The notes under the pieces are model-generated. The model searched no databases, was not told the DNA's origin, and saw only the letters and a program-made list of their open reading frames with translations. Below, one piece after another: positions 7,590 through 16,503 of a stretch of 45,324 bases of DNA. Numbering within the stretch: the stretch's first letter is position 1; each line of letters begins with the position of its first letter. Source of the stretch: Cohnella zeiphila (GTDB lineage Bacteria; Bacillota; Bacilli; Paenibacillales; Paenibacillaceae); the NCBI RefSeq assembly GCF_014212055.1, contig NZ_JACJVO010000037.1, forward strand, positions 1-45,324. The letters run 5' to 3'. A program made the translations under genes and the position numbers.

Positions 7590-9380
7590 GTGGGTTTCCT
7601 CCGCAAGTTGTCCATCCGCTCGCAGCTGTTGATGCTTGCGGCGTTCACCGTCATCGTCATTCTTCTGATTATCTTTTACAGCTATTCCGTCATGTCGGGC
7701 ATGATTACGCGCAATCACGAGCAGTACGTGAAACAGACCGTCTCCGAGATCCGCAAGAACGTCACGTCCAACCGGGACGTGATTCAGCGGTTGATGCAGG
7801 ATATCGCCTACAATGAGGACGTGCAGAGCTTTCTGAGCGACAGCGGCGGCAACGCCGACTTCGAGATGATCCAGCGGCTCAGCCGCTTGCTTTCGAACGA
7901 GAAGGAGCTGAAGGAAGGCATTCTGGACATCGTGCTTTCCGGCAACCAAGGCTCGTGGCTGGACCTCAGCGGGGCCAATTATTACGTAGATCCGCTCAAA
8001 GCCGACCTTCCCGCGAAGGCGAACGCTTATTATGTCGGCATGCGGACGTTCGGCACTTTGTTCAGCTCCCAGCCGCAGATGATTTTCGCCACCTCGATCT
8101 ATTACGTGAAGCAGGGGGACATGTTCAACCGGAACATCGGGACTTTGTTTTTTATTCTCAACCCGAAAGCGCTTGCGGGAGAGCAGGATTACCAGCAGCG
8201 CCAGACGAACACGGAGATTTACCTGCTCGACCGGGAAGGCGGCATCATCACGAGCAATACGGAACTGGATCCGGGGAGCAAGCTGCCGGAATTCGCGAAG
8301 ATCGACCAGAGCGGCAGCAACGAGATGATCGAGTGGAACAAAGAGACGTACGTTATGGACAAAGAGCAAGTTCCGGACATCGACGGAACGATTCTGAGCA
8401 TGGCGCCCAAGAACGAGCTGCTGCGCGAGCTGGTCGACATCCGCAGGGAAGAGCTGGTCATGCTCGGCATCGGACTGATCGTACTGGCGATTCCGTTCAC
8501 GTTTATCATCAACAACATTTTGCGTCCGCTGCGGAAAATGGTTTTCTTCATGACGAGCGTCAAGCGAGGAGAGCTGCCGAAATTCAAAAAGCGGCTGTCC
8601 TTGCGAGGATATCTGGAGATCAACATCATGGCCGCCGAATTCAACTCGATGCTGGACGAGATCGAGCGGCTGACGCAGAGCCTGCTGGAGACCAACGCCG
8701 CCCTTTACGGGACCGAGATCGAGAAGCGCAAGTCGGAGCTCGCTTTTCTCCGCAGCCAGATCAATCCGCACTTCCTGTACAACACGCTGGAGTCGATCAC
8801 GGGCATGGCCGTCGTCAAAGGGCAGGCCGAGATCAAGACGATGACCCGCTCGCTGTCGACGATCTTCCGCTACAGCATCAAAGGAGCGGACCGGGTGCCG
8901 CTCCGCGAGGAGATCCGGATCGTCGAATCGTACGTCTCGATTCAGCGGATCCGGTTCGAAGACCGCTTCGAGGTTCGCTATGAAGTGTCGGAGGAAGCGG
9001 CGTCCTTCCCCGTCCCGCGAATGATCCTGCAGCCGCTCGTCGAAAACGCGGTGTATCACGGCTTCGAACCGACGATTCGGCCGGGCGCGCTGACGATCGG
9101 AGCGGACGTGGATGAGGCGGGGACGCTGATCGTACGGGTGGAAGACGACGGGGTCGGCATGCCGCCGGACCGGCTCGAAGCGATTCGCGCCAGGCTCGCG
9201 GAGCCTCTCGCGGACCTGCTGGATACCGGGGAGAAGAAAAGCATCGGGCTGGTGAACGTGGGCAACCGGATTCGAATGATGTACGGCGACGCCAGCGGGC
9301 TGCGGATCGAGAGCGTTCCGGGAGAAGGAACCCGCGTCGTGCTGACGATCTCGGAGAGGAGAGATAAGGAACATGCATAA
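7590..9380 (+). CDS. Sensor histidine kinase, YesM family
   Basis: The membrane sensor half of a two-component system. An N-terminal transmembrane helix (about 15-35, LLMLAAFTVIVILLIIF) and a second one (about 285-305, GIGLIVLAIPFTFIINNI) bound a ~240-residue extracellular sensor domain. A HAMP-like segment follows. The phosphoacceptor H394 sits in SQINPHFLYNTLES, the hallmark of the His_kinase/YesM class. The ATPase domain has LQPLVENAVYHGF (N box), EDDGVGMP and GIGLVNVGNRI. The GTG start follows GAAGAAGGAGCAGCC. The 596 residues are normal length. Its last 8 bases overlap the regulator gene, so the two are translationally coupled. Such kinases usually sense carbohydrate uptake through an adjacent binding protein or polymer; here the transporter at 10982-14529 is the likely target. 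Confidence 0.93.
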   Translation: MGFLRKLSIRSQLLMLAAFTVIVILLIIFYSYSVMSGMITRNHEQYVKQTVSEIRKNVTSNRDVIQRLMQDIAYNEDVQSFLSDSGGNADFEMIQRLSRLLSNEKELKEGILDIVLSGNQGSWLDLSGANYYVDPLKADLPAKANAYYVGMRTFGTLFSSQPQMIFATSIYYVKQGDMFNRNIGTLFFILNPKALAGEQDYQQRQTNTEIYLLDREGGIITSNTELDPGSKLPEFAKIDQSGSNEMIEWNKETYVMDKEQVPDIDGTILSMAPKNELLRELVDIRREELVMLGIGLIVLAIPFTFIINNILRPLRKMVFFMTSVKRGELPKFKKRLSLRGYLEINIMAAEFNSMLDEIERLTQSLLETNAALYGTEIEKRKSELAFLRSQINPHFLYNTLESITGMAVVKGQAEIKTMTRSLSTIFRYSIKGADRVPLREEIRIVESYVSIQRIRFEDRFEVRYEVSEEAASFPVPRMILQPLVENAVYHGFEPTIRPGALTIGADVDEAGTLIVRVEDDGVGMPPDRLEAIRARLAEPLADLLDTGEKKSIGLVNVGNRIRMMYGDASGLRIESVPGEGTRVVLTISERRDKEHA

Positions 9381-10794
9381 AGTGCTGCTCGTGGACGACG
9401 AGAGCTGGGTGGTGGAGAGCCTGAAGGACCTGGTCGACTGGCGGCTCCACGGCTTCGAGGTCGTCGGGCAAGCCCGCAACGGCGCGGAGGCGCTGGAGGC
9501 GATCTCCGAGCTGGAGCCGGACGTCGTCTTCACCGACATCCGCATGCCGGAGATGAACGGCCTGGAGCTGATCCAGCGAGGCCGGTCGGCGTCTCTGCCG
9601 GTCCACTTCGTCATCGTGAGCGGCTACGCGGAATTTGCTTACGCCCAGAAAGCGATGAACCAGGGCGCGTTCGCCTACTGCCTGAAGCCGTTCGACGAGA
9701 TCGAGATTGCGGGCGTGCTGACCCGTCTCGATCGGATGCTGAAGGAGAAAAAGGCGCCTTCGGAACGTTCGCTCGTCTCGCTCGTCGGAGATTCCGGAAC
9801 GGACGGGGAGAGCGGCCGGCGGCTGCGCGAGGAGCTTCGCAAGCATGGCGTCTTGGAGCGGGAAGCGGACGGCTTCGTCGCCGTCGTCTCCGTCGGAACC
9901 GGCGAGCTTCCCCGGCCGGCCGCGCCTTGCCTCGTCTTCAAGACCGGCGCCGCGAAGACGGCCGTCCTGCTTGGAAGCGGCCGCGCCTCCGCCGTCTTGG
10001 ACGATTGGCAAGGAGCGCTTCCCCCGGGCGTCAAGGGAGTGGGGGTAAGCCGCAGCATCGCCGATGCCGCCTTGATCGGCGATGCGATCGAGGAAGCCGA
10101 CGCGCTGGCGTATCATTTTTTTATCGCCCGCGAGGCCGGACCGCATCGGAGCCTCCCGTTCCGGGAAGCGGAGCTAAGGCAGGCGCTGGCCGAGATGAGC
10201 GAAGCGGTGCGGGAGAAGGGCGATGCGGAGGCGCTGCGCGCGCTGGACCGGATCGAAGCGCTGTTCCGGGAAGGAGCGCTGTCGATCCGCCACGCCTTCC
10301 AGGTGTACAACATGACCGTCTCGCTCTTGTACAAGCTGGGCCAGACGGAGACGATCCTGTACGGCTACGACCAGCTCGCGCAGACGTTCGCCGACGTCTT
10401 CGAGATGATGGACGAGCTCAAGAAGCTGGCCGCCCGGGATCTGAACCAAGCGGAGCCTGCGGGCGCGGAGCCGCGGAACCGGACGTTCGACTCCATCCTG
10501 CAGTACGTCACCGGTCATTACCGCGAGGACTTGTCGCTGCAGAGCTTGTCCGAGCAGTTTTTCATGAATCCGAGCTACATCAGCCAACTGTTCAAAAAAG
10601 AAGTCGGCGAGACGTTTACCGCCTACGTGACGAAGCTGCGAATCTCCCGCGCTTGCGAGCTGCTGAAGAAGGGGGACGACACGTTCCAAGAGATCGCCGA
10701 GCGGGTCGGGTACCACGACTACTTCTACTTCGCCCGGCAATTCAAGAAAATCACGGGCGCAACGCCGACGCAGTTCCGGGAAGCGCATTCGTAA
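9373..10794 (+). CDS. Response regulator, REC plus AraC-type HTH (YesN family)
   Basis: The cytoplasmic partner of the kinase at 7590. The receiver domain (1-120) has acidic residues D8, D9 and E10, the phosphorylation site D55 in FTDIRMPEMNG and K105 in YCLKPFDE. Residues ~130-360 form a poorly conserved middle region. The C-terminal ~100 residues hold two helix-turn-helix motifs of the AraC family (LSLQSLSEQFFMNPSYIS and FQEIAERVGYHDYFYFARQF). The 473 residues are typical. It most likely activates the ABC transporter genes just downstream, although a terminator stands between them; the operator was not identified. Confidence 0.93.
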   Translation: MHKVLLVDDESWVVESLKDLVDWRLHGFEVVGQARNGAEALEAISELEPDVVFTDIRMPEMNGLELIQRGRSASLPVHFVIVSGYAEFAYAQKAMNQGAFAYCLKPFDEIEIAGVLTRLDRMLKEKKAPSERSLVSLVGDSGTDGESGRRLREELRKHGVLEREADGFVAVVSVGTGELPRPAAPCLVFKTGAAKTAVLLGSGRASAVLDDWQGALPPGVKGVGVSRSIADAALIGDAIEEADALAYHFFIAREAGPHRSLPFREAELRQALAEMSEAVREKGDAEALRALDRIEALFREGALSIRHAFQVYNMTVSLLYKLGQTETILYGYDQLAQTFADVFEMMDELKKLAARDLNQAEPAGAEPRNRTFDSILQYVTGHYREDLSLQSLSEQFFMNPSYISQLFKKEVGETFTAYVTKLRISRACELLKKGDDTFQEIAERVGYHDYFYFARQFKKITGATPTQFREAHS

Positions 10795-10801
10795 CCGCTT
10801 T

Positions 10802-10843
10802 CCCATGGATTTTATTTAGAATCCCCATGGATTATTTTTAGGA
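10802..10843 (+). repeat. Two 22-bp tandem copies starting CCCATGGATT
   Basis: CCCATGGATTTTATTTAG begins at 10802 and CCCATGGATTATTTTTAG at 10824, an exact 22-bp period directly after the response-regulator stop codon. It could be a duplicated binding site, for example for the AraC-type regulator encoded just upstream, or a simple duplication. AraC-type proteins often bind direct repeats spaced about two helical turns apart, and 22 bp fits that. Confidence 0.55.
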
Positions 10844-10870
10844 AGCCTTCGCCGAAGGTTTTCTTTTTTT
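10843..10870 (+). terminator. Intrinsic terminator after the response regulator
   Basis: The 8-bp stem AAGCCTTC/GAAGGTTT (one G-T pair) with a GCC loop is followed by TTCTTTTTTT. It separates the two-component genes from the transporter genes, so the transporter needs its own promoter or read-through. No clear -35/-10 pair was found in 10871-10960. Confidence 0.8.
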
Positions 10871-10981
10871 ATAGTTCCGAACGAGAGCGACCGGATTTTC
10901 CTAAATCCCGTGCATACCGGCCGGAGAGGAGGCGAGAGATAATGATTTATGCAGATGGCAACGCTTACGAGGAGGTACGCA

Positions 10982-11890
10982 ATGGAAAAGAGTTGGGGGA
11001 AGGAGCTGTACAAGTACCGTTATTTGTACATTCTGCTCCTGCCTACAGTGCTGTTTTATGTCCTGTTTCAATACTTGCCGATGTACGGCGTTCTTCTGGC
11101 TTTCAAGGAGTTTCACATCAAGGAGGGCATTCTTCGCAGCCCGTGGGTCGGCTGGGACAATTTCGCGGTTCTGCTGAAGCAGAGCGAGTTCTGGCAAGCG
11201 TTTCGCAACACGGTCGTCATCAGCCTCGGGCGCATCGTGTTCGAATTCCCGGCGGCGATCGTGCTGGCGCTTCTGATCAATGAAGTCGCGGGCCGCAAAG
11301 CCAAGCGGTTCTACCAGACCGTGTTTACGTTTCCACACTTTATCTCGTGGGTCATCATCAGCGGCATACTGTTCAACTTTCTCGGCAGCGACGGAGTGCT
11401 GAACCAGATCCTGGCGGCGTTCGGAGCGGGCAAGGAAGCGTTCCTCACCAATCCCGGCCTGTTCAAAGCGATCGTGTTCCTCTCGAACATTTGGAAGGAA
11501 GTCGGTTGGAGCGCGATTATCTACTTGGCGGCCATCGCCGGCATCAACCCCGAGCTTTACGAAGCCGCTTATATGGACGGGGCCAACCGGTTCCAGCAGC
11601 TTCTGGCCGTCACTTGGCCTTCGATCCGCGGAACGGCGGCCATTCTGCTCATCCTGGCGGTCGGCAACGCGATGAACGGCAATTTCGATCAAATTTTCAA
11701 CTTGTACAACCCGGGAGTATACAGCACGGGCGACATTATCGATACTTACGTCTATCGGTCCGCGTTCGCCGACGGATCGGGGTTCGGCGTATCCACCGCG
11801 ATCGGCCTGTTCAAAGCCGCGCTCAACTTCGCGCTGCTGTACACCGCGAACTTCGCGGTCAAGAGACTGGGCGGGGAGGGATTGGTTTAA
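10982..11890 (+). CDS. Sugar ABC transporter permease, LplB type (CUT1-like)
   Basis: The first membrane-spanning subunit of an oligosaccharide importer. It has six likely membrane helices, the N-terminal YLYILLLPTVLFYVLFQYLP, and the EAA loop YEAAYMDGANRFQQLLAVTWPSI, which docks the ATPase. It is 302 residues from the start chosen here. ATG at 10982 has GAGGAGGT eight bases upstream. An in-frame ATG at 10949 adds 11 residues but sits 16 bases from the nearest AGGAGG, so 10982 is preferred. The second permease starts one base after the stop. No ATP-binding subunit is encoded nearby; systems of this type usually borrow a shared MsmX-like ATPase. Confidence 0.92.
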   Translation: MEKSWGKELYKYRYLYILLLPTVLFYVLFQYLPMYGVLLAFKEFHIKEGILRSPWVGWDNFAVLLKQSEFWQAFRNTVVISLGRIVFEFPAAIVLALLINEVAGRKAKRFYQTVFTFPHFISWVIISGILFNFLGSDGVLNQILAAFGAGKEAFLTNPGLFKAIVFLSNIWKEVGWSAIIYLAAIAGINPELYEAAYMDGANRFQQLLAVTWPSIRGTAAILLILAVGNAMNGNFDQIFNLYNPGVYSTGDIIDTYVYRSAFADGSGFGVSTAIGLFKAALNFALLYTANFAVKRLGGEGLV

Positions 11891-11891
11891 C

Positions 11892-12803
11892 ATGGAACCT
11901 GCGGTACAAACACAAGCGCAGCCGAAGGTCAAACGCGGCAAAAGAAGCCCGGTCGACATCGTCATTCACCTGGTGCTGGCGCTGCTGACCATCGCTACGA
12001 TCCTGCCTTTCTACAACGTGCTGCTGATGTCGTTCAGCAACTCGGTGGCGGTATCCAAGCAGCTGATCTATCTCGTTCCGACCGTCGTCGATTTGTCCGC
12101 TTATCATTACATTATCCAAGAACCGAGGTTTTTGAAGGCGTTGCTCGTCACCGTGTTCGTTACGGTCGTCGGAACGGCGGTCAATTTGACGGTGACCCTG
12201 ACGGGCGCCTACGTGCTGTCCAAAACCGGCTATCCCGGCCGCAGAGCCGTCATGGCGCTGATCATCTTCACGATGTTTTTCAACGGCGGTCTTATTCCGT
12301 ATTATTTAACGATGAAAAATCTTCACCTGATCAACAGCCTGCTCGTCATGGTGCTTCCGGTGGCCGTCAACACGTTCTATCTGATCATCTGCATCGCGTT
12401 CTTCCGCACCATCCCGGCGGCGCTCGAAGAATCGGCGAAGATCGACGGAGCCAACGACATCCAGATTCTCGTCCGGGTCGTCCTGCCCGTCGCCAAGCCG
12501 ATGATCGCGACGATCGCGCTGTTCTACGCGGTCGACCGCTGGAACGAATGGTGGAACGGCGTCCTGTTCATGACGAACGTCAACCTGCTGCCGCTGCAGG
12601 CGCTGCTGCGGGAGCTGCTCACCAACTACGCTCAGGTGCTGAGCAGCATCAACGCCAATATCTCGCTTCAGAACACCGATCTTCATCCCGAGATGCTGAA
12701 AATGGCCGTCGTCGTCGTCAGCGCGCTCCCGATCGCCTGCCTGTATCCGTTCCTGCAAAAATATTTTACGAAAGGCGTCATGATCGGCTCGATCAAAGGG
12801 TAG
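11892..12803 (+). CDS. Sugar ABC transporter permease, LplC/YtcP type
   Basis: The second membrane subunit of the same importer, 303 residues with six predicted helices. The EAA loop reads LEESAKIDGANDIQILVRVVLP. The C-terminus YPFLQKYFTKGVMIGSIKG is characteristic of the LplC/YtcP group. It lies one base after the first permease stop and 49 bp before the binding-protein gene, so it belongs to the same operon. Between it and the next gene is a short AGAAGC/GCTTTT stem at about 12807-12822 that could trim or stall transcription; this is weak. Confidence 0.92.
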   Translation: MEPAVQTQAQPKVKRGKRSPVDIVIHLVLALLTIATILPFYNVLLMSFSNSVAVSKQLIYLVPTVVDLSAYHYIIQEPRFLKALLVTVFVTVVGTAVNLTVTLTGAYVLSKTGYPGRRAVMALIIFTMFFNGGLIPYYLTMKNLHLINSLLVMVLPVAVNTFYLIICIAFFRTIPAALEESAKIDGANDIQILVRVVLPVAKPMIATIALFYAVDRWNEWWNGVLFMTNVNLLPLQALLRELLTNYAQVLSSINANISLQNTDLHPEMLKMAVVVVSALPIACLYPFLQKYFTKGVMIGSIKG

Positions 12804-12852
12804 TAGAAGCGCAAGCTTTTATTATAAAAATCAACTAAGGGGACTAAAAACC

Positions 12853-14529
12853 ATGAGAAAAACAAAGCTGCTCGGCTCGGCAAGTTTGCTCTCGGTACTC
12901 ATCCTTTCTTCGGTGCTCAGCGGCTGCGGCAGCAATTCCGGCGACGGCTCGGCCTCGTCATCCGCATCGGCTTCGTCTTCGCCGTCCGCGTCGGGTTCCG
13001 CGCCTGCGTCGGCCTCGGCGTCCGCGGACAATCCGTATGCGGAGCATCTCGACATCTCCCTCTCCTGGTGGGGAATCGGCGTCGCCTTCGAGAAGCACGA
13101 CGAGCTCATCCAGAAGCTGGAGAAGGACTTCAATGTCACGCTGAAGCCGGTCGACATCGGCTGGGACAACTACAAAGAGAAAAACCAGGTATGGGCCGCA
13201 GCCGGACAGCTGCCGGACATTATCTCGAACAGCCTCGTGAACGACAGTCCGGCTACGTACAACGACTGGGTGAAGCAAGGGCTCATCCACGCGCTGCCCG
13301 ACGATCTGAGCGCCTACCCCAACGTCGAGAAGCTGGCCAAAGCCGAAGACGTTCAAGGCGTATACCGCGACGGAAAGCTGTATGCGATTCCGCGCATGAC
13401 GTATCCGAACACCGACATGTGGGCGGTCGACCGCGCGATTTATGTCCGCAAGGACTGGATGGACAAACTCGGCATCAAGGACCCGACCAACTTCCAGGAG
13501 TTCGACGCGATGCTGAAGGCGTTCGCCAACCAGGATCCGGACGGCAACGGCAAGAAGGACACGACCGGTATCGTCATGAACACGCTAGGCTATTTTAAAT
13601 CCGTTTTCATGCCGACGTTCCCGCAGTTCGACAATTCGGGCTGGCTGAAGGAAGACGGCAAGTGGATTCCTTATTACGCTTCCAAGCAGATGGATCAGGT
13701 CGTGACGCAAGCCCGGCAGCTGTATCAGGACGGCGCGCTCGATCCGGACTTCGCGGTGGAGAAAGCAGGGGAAGCCAACCAGAAGTTCTATCAGAACCAG
13801 GCGGGGGCGCTCGCGTTCAACGTCGGTTCCATCTCCGGGCCGACCGGCATCAAGGCGGAATGGGAGAAGAACAATCCCGGCCAGAACTTCTTCGATCACG
13901 TGAAGATTCTTCACCTTTGGCCATCTACGGACGGCACGCTTTATCGCCATACCTCGATCTCCTTCTGGTCGGAGTCGATGATCAACGCCGACGTCGACGA
14001 CAAGAAGCTGGACCGCATCTTGCGCATCTACGACTGGCTGCTGTCGCCGGAAGGCAAGGAGATGTTCGACTACGGGATCGAAGGCAAGGACTACACGAAG
14101 GACGCGTCCGGCAAGATCACGATTACGCGCCCGAAGGACGGCGACAACTATATCGACCTGAAGAAGGAATATCCTTCGATCGAGATCATCTCGCAGCTGG
14201 CGGCGTGGCGCGACTCGAGCCATTTCGAAGACACCGACGCGAACCGGGCGGTTCAGGGCGCCGACGTCCTCAAGTTCCAGCTCGACGAGTTGAACTGGCA
14301 GCTGGACAACGCCAAGGCGATTCCGACCGCGTTCGATATCTCCACCATGTCGACGCCGGCCAAAGACAAGCTGACGATCAACGCGGACGACGATTTCACC
14401 AAGGTCATTCTCAGCAAGCAGGACCCGGTCGCCATGTGGCACGACATCGTGAAGGGCTATTATGACAGCAAAGGGCTGCAGGCTGCCGTGGACGAAGTCA
14501 CCGCAAACGAGGCTCAGCAAGGGAAGTAA
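12853..14529 (+). CDS. Extracellular solute-binding lipoprotein, LplA type
   Basis: The ligand-capturing subunit of the importer. The lipoprotein signal peptide runs from residue 1 to the lipobox LSGC near residue 24, so the mature protein should be lipid-anchored on the outer face of the membrane. A Ser/Ala-rich linker (GDGSASSSASASSSPSAS) follows. The remaining ~500 residues are a cluster-1 periplasmic-binding fold, with LDISLSWWGIG near the start and SISFWSESMINADV in the middle. The 558 residues are usual for LplA-like proteins, which bind larger saccharides. AAGGGGACTAAAAACC precedes the ATG. The substrate is not determined by sequence; the beta-helix glycosidase downstream points to a galactose-containing oligosaccharide. 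Confidence 0.9.
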   Translation: MRKTKLLGSASLLSVLILSSVLSGCGSNSGDGSASSSASASSSPSASGSAPASASASADNPYAEHLDISLSWWGIGVAFEKHDELIQKLEKDFNVTLKPVDIGWDNYKEKNQVWAAAGQLPDIISNSLVNDSPATYNDWVKQGLIHALPDDLSAYPNVEKLAKAEDVQGVYRDGKLYAIPRMTYPNTDMWAVDRAIYVRKDWMDKLGIKDPTNFQEFDAMLKAFANQDPDGNGKKDTTGIVMNTLGYFKSVFMPTFPQFDNSGWLKEDGKWIPYYASKQMDQVVTQARQLYQDGALDPDFAVEKAGEANQKFYQNQAGALAFNVGSISGPTGIKAEWEKNNPGQNFFDHVKILHLWPSTDGTLYRHTSISFWSESMINADVDDKKLDRILRIYDWLLSPEGKEMFDYGIEGKDYTKDASGKITITRPKDGDNYIDLKKEYPSIEIISQLAAWRDSSHFEDTDANRAVQGADVLKFQLDELNWQLDNAKAIPTAFDISTMSTPAKDKLTINADDDFTKVILSKQDPVAMWHDIVKGYYDSKGLQAAVDEVTANEAQQGK

Positions 14530-14560
14530 GTTGAAGGAAAATGATTCAGCCATGGGGATC

Positions 14561-14587
14561 GTTCCGCGCGAGGCGCGGGACTTTTCC
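14561..14587 (+). terminator. Hairpin with short T-run between binding protein and glycosidase genes
   Basis: The 9-bp stem GTTCCGCGC/GCGCGGGAC (one G-T pair) with a GAG loop is followed by CTTTTCC. The T-run is short, so it may act as a partial terminator that keeps the abundant binding protein mRNA above the enzyme mRNA. Confidence 0.6.
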
Positions 14588-14625
14588 TCGTTATAAGGGC
14601 AGCGGAAGGATGGAGGGGCGAGACC

Positions 14626-16341
14626 ATGAGCGGGGTAAAAGCGGAGCAAGCCGCAGCGACGATCATTCGGCTGGCGGATTTCGGCGCGGAGCCGAATTCG
14701 GGCCGGGATGCGCTGCCGGCCATGAGGCGGGCGCTTGAGGCGGCCTCTCGGCTAGAAGGGCCGGTTCGGCTGGTATGCGAACCGGGACGTTACGATTTTT
14801 TCGCGGAGCAGGCGGCGAAAGTGCCTCTTTACATTACGAATACGGCCAGCGAAGAGGAAAATCCGGACGTTACGAAGACGCTCGGGATCTGGCTGCGGGG
14901 GCTGTCGGACTTTACGCTGGACGGACAAGGGGCGCTGTGCGTCTTCCACGCCAAGATGACGATGCTGGTTATCGACGAATGCGAAGGAGTCGCGATTCGG
15001 AACGTCGGCTTCGACTATGAGCGGCCCACCGTCGTCGAGATGACGGTGGAGCGGATCGGACGCGGTTTGATGGACGTGCGGGTTCATCGGGACAGCCGTT
15101 ATGAGTTTGCGGACGGCAGGTTTTATTGGGTTGGGCCCGGCTGGCGCTTTCTCGGGGGGCCGATGCAGGAATACGATCCGGCGACGAACCGGACTTGGCG
15201 GATCGACAACTGGTTCGAGCGGGCCTCTTCCGCCGAGGAGCTGGAGCCGTCTCTTCTGCGGCTGCGGTTCGACTTCGATCCTGTGCAGACCGCCGGAAGA
15301 GTGCTTCAAGCGCGGGACGGCATCCGCGACCAGGTGGGCGTCCTGATCCGGCAGAGCCGGAACACGGCGTTCGCCGATGTCGGGCTTCATTTCATGCACG
15401 GGCTCGGCGTCGTCGGCCAATTCAGCGAGAACATGAGCTTCGATGCGGTGACGATCGCTCCGCGCCCCGAGACCGGCCGGACCGTCGCGGGCTTCGCGGA
15501 CGGCATCCATCTGTCCGGCTGCAGGGGCCGCGTCGATATCCGGGGCTGCCGCTTCGATGGGCTGCACGACGACGGCATCAACGTGCACGGAACGTTCCTG
15601 CGAGTGATCGAGCGTCTCGGCCCTCGCCGGCTTCGCGTGCGGTTCATGCACCCGCAAACGTATGGCTTCGACGCGTTCTACCCCGGCGACGACCTCGAAT
15701 TCGTGCGGAGCCGTTCGCTTGCGGCTTGCGGCACGGGGACGGTCGAGCGCGCCGAGCTCGTCTCGCCGCGAGAGATCGTGCTCACGCTGCGGGAAGATTT
15801 GCCGGACGGCGTCGGAGAGGGAGACGCCGTGGAGAATGTGACATGGACGCCGGAAGTGCGCATCGAGGGCAATACGTTCGCGCGCATTCCGACGCGCGGC
15901 GTTCTGGCTACGACCCGGCGCCCGACGACGATCGAGAACAACGAGTTCGAGGGAATGATCATGAACGCGGTTCTCGTCACCTGCGAAGCCGAGAACTGGT
16001 ACGAATCCGGCCGGGTGCGGGAGATGGCGATTCGCGGCAACCGGTTCGCGGAGTGCGGCGGGGCGGATTTTCCCGTTATCGCGATCACGCCCGAGGTTGC
16101 GGAGACGGACGAAGAACATCCGGTTCACAGCGGCATCGCGATCGAGAGCAATCGCTTCGAGATGCGCGAAGGGTTGGCGCTCGAAGCGCGGAGCGCCGCG
16201 TCGATCCGGTTCCGAAGCAACGAGCTGCGGCTTTATGGCGCCTTCTCGGCTGAGATTCAATCTCCCGCGGACGCCGTCCGCCTGACGGCTTGCCCGGACG
16301 CTATTGTGGGGGACAATGTCATCCGAAGCAGCGGTAGATGA
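14626..16341 (+). CDS. Right-handed beta-helix glycosidase, GH110-like (putative alpha-1,3-galactosidase)
   Basis: The 571 residues are made of short beta-helix coils (VRIEGNTF, AIRGNRFAECG, IAIESNRFEM). Several segments match my memory of GH110 alpha-1,3-galactosidases: DGIHLSGCRGRVDIRGC, then LHDDGINVHGTFLRVIE with an Asp pair at 315-316 where the catalytic aspartates are expected, then GVLATTRRPTTIENNEF and WYESGRVREMAIRGNRF. Known GH110 enzymes remove terminal alpha-1,3-linked galactose. There is no signal peptide, so the enzyme should act in the cytoplasm on imported sugars, unlike the secreted GH110s of gut Bacteroidetes. It is the last gene of the transporter locus. It could instead be an uncharacterised parallel beta-helix hydrolase; the family call is moderate, and fold and intactness are clear. 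Confidence 0.65.
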   Translation: MSGVKAEQAAATIIRLADFGAEPNSGRDALPAMRRALEAASRLEGPVRLVCEPGRYDFFAEQAAKVPLYITNTASEEENPDVTKTLGIWLRGLSDFTLDGQGALCVFHAKMTMLVIDECEGVAIRNVGFDYERPTVVEMTVERIGRGLMDVRVHRDSRYEFADGRFYWVGPGWRFLGGPMQEYDPATNRTWRIDNWFERASSAEELEPSLLRLRFDFDPVQTAGRVLQARDGIRDQVGVLIRQSRNTAFADVGLHFMHGLGVVGQFSENMSFDAVTIAPRPETGRTVAGFADGIHLSGCRGRVDIRGCRFDGLHDDGINVHGTFLRVIERLGPRRLRVRFMHPQTYGFDAFYPGDDLEFVRSRSLAACGTGTVERAELVSPREIVLTLREDLPDGVGEGDAVENVTWTPEVRIEGNTFARIPTRGVLATTRRPTTIENNEFEGMIMNAVLVTCEAENWYESGRVREMAIRGNRFAECGGADFPVIAITPEVAETDEEHPVHSGIAIESNRFEMREGLALEARSAASIRFRSNELRLYGAFSAEIQSPADAVRLTACPDAIVGDNVIRSSGR

Positions 16342-16433
16342 AGCGGGCGCCAAAGCAACGGTCAACGGAACGGAACGAAGATTAAGCGTCCGGGCGTGTC
16401 GGTTCGGCACGATTTTAGGCGTTTGGACGAAGT

Positions 16434-16462
16434 TATGCTCAGCGCGAGCCGCTCTGAGCATA
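16434..16462. terminator. 9-bp inverted repeat, possible terminator
   Basis: TATGCTCAG (16434-16442) pairs with CTGAGCATA (16454-16462) around an 11-base loop. There is no T-run, so it could be a weak terminator, an RNA-stabilising hairpin or a protein site. It lies between the glycosidase stop and the iol promoter. Confidence 0.45.
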
Positions 16463-16503
16463 TCCGCCGCTCCGCAGACATAAAATAATTTATCTTTTTG
16501 TCG

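Noticed and set aside
10942..11283. A 113-codon frame starting at 10942 with good ribosome-site spacing, a possible leader peptide
   Set aside because: It runs out of frame through the permease gene and has shadow-like composition; the permease has its own GAGGAGGT site at 10969.
14752..16461. A 569-codon minus-strand open frame over the beta-helix enzyme
   Set aside because: Composition is typical of a GC-driven shadow, while the plus strand shows clear beta-helix repeats and GH110-like motifs.
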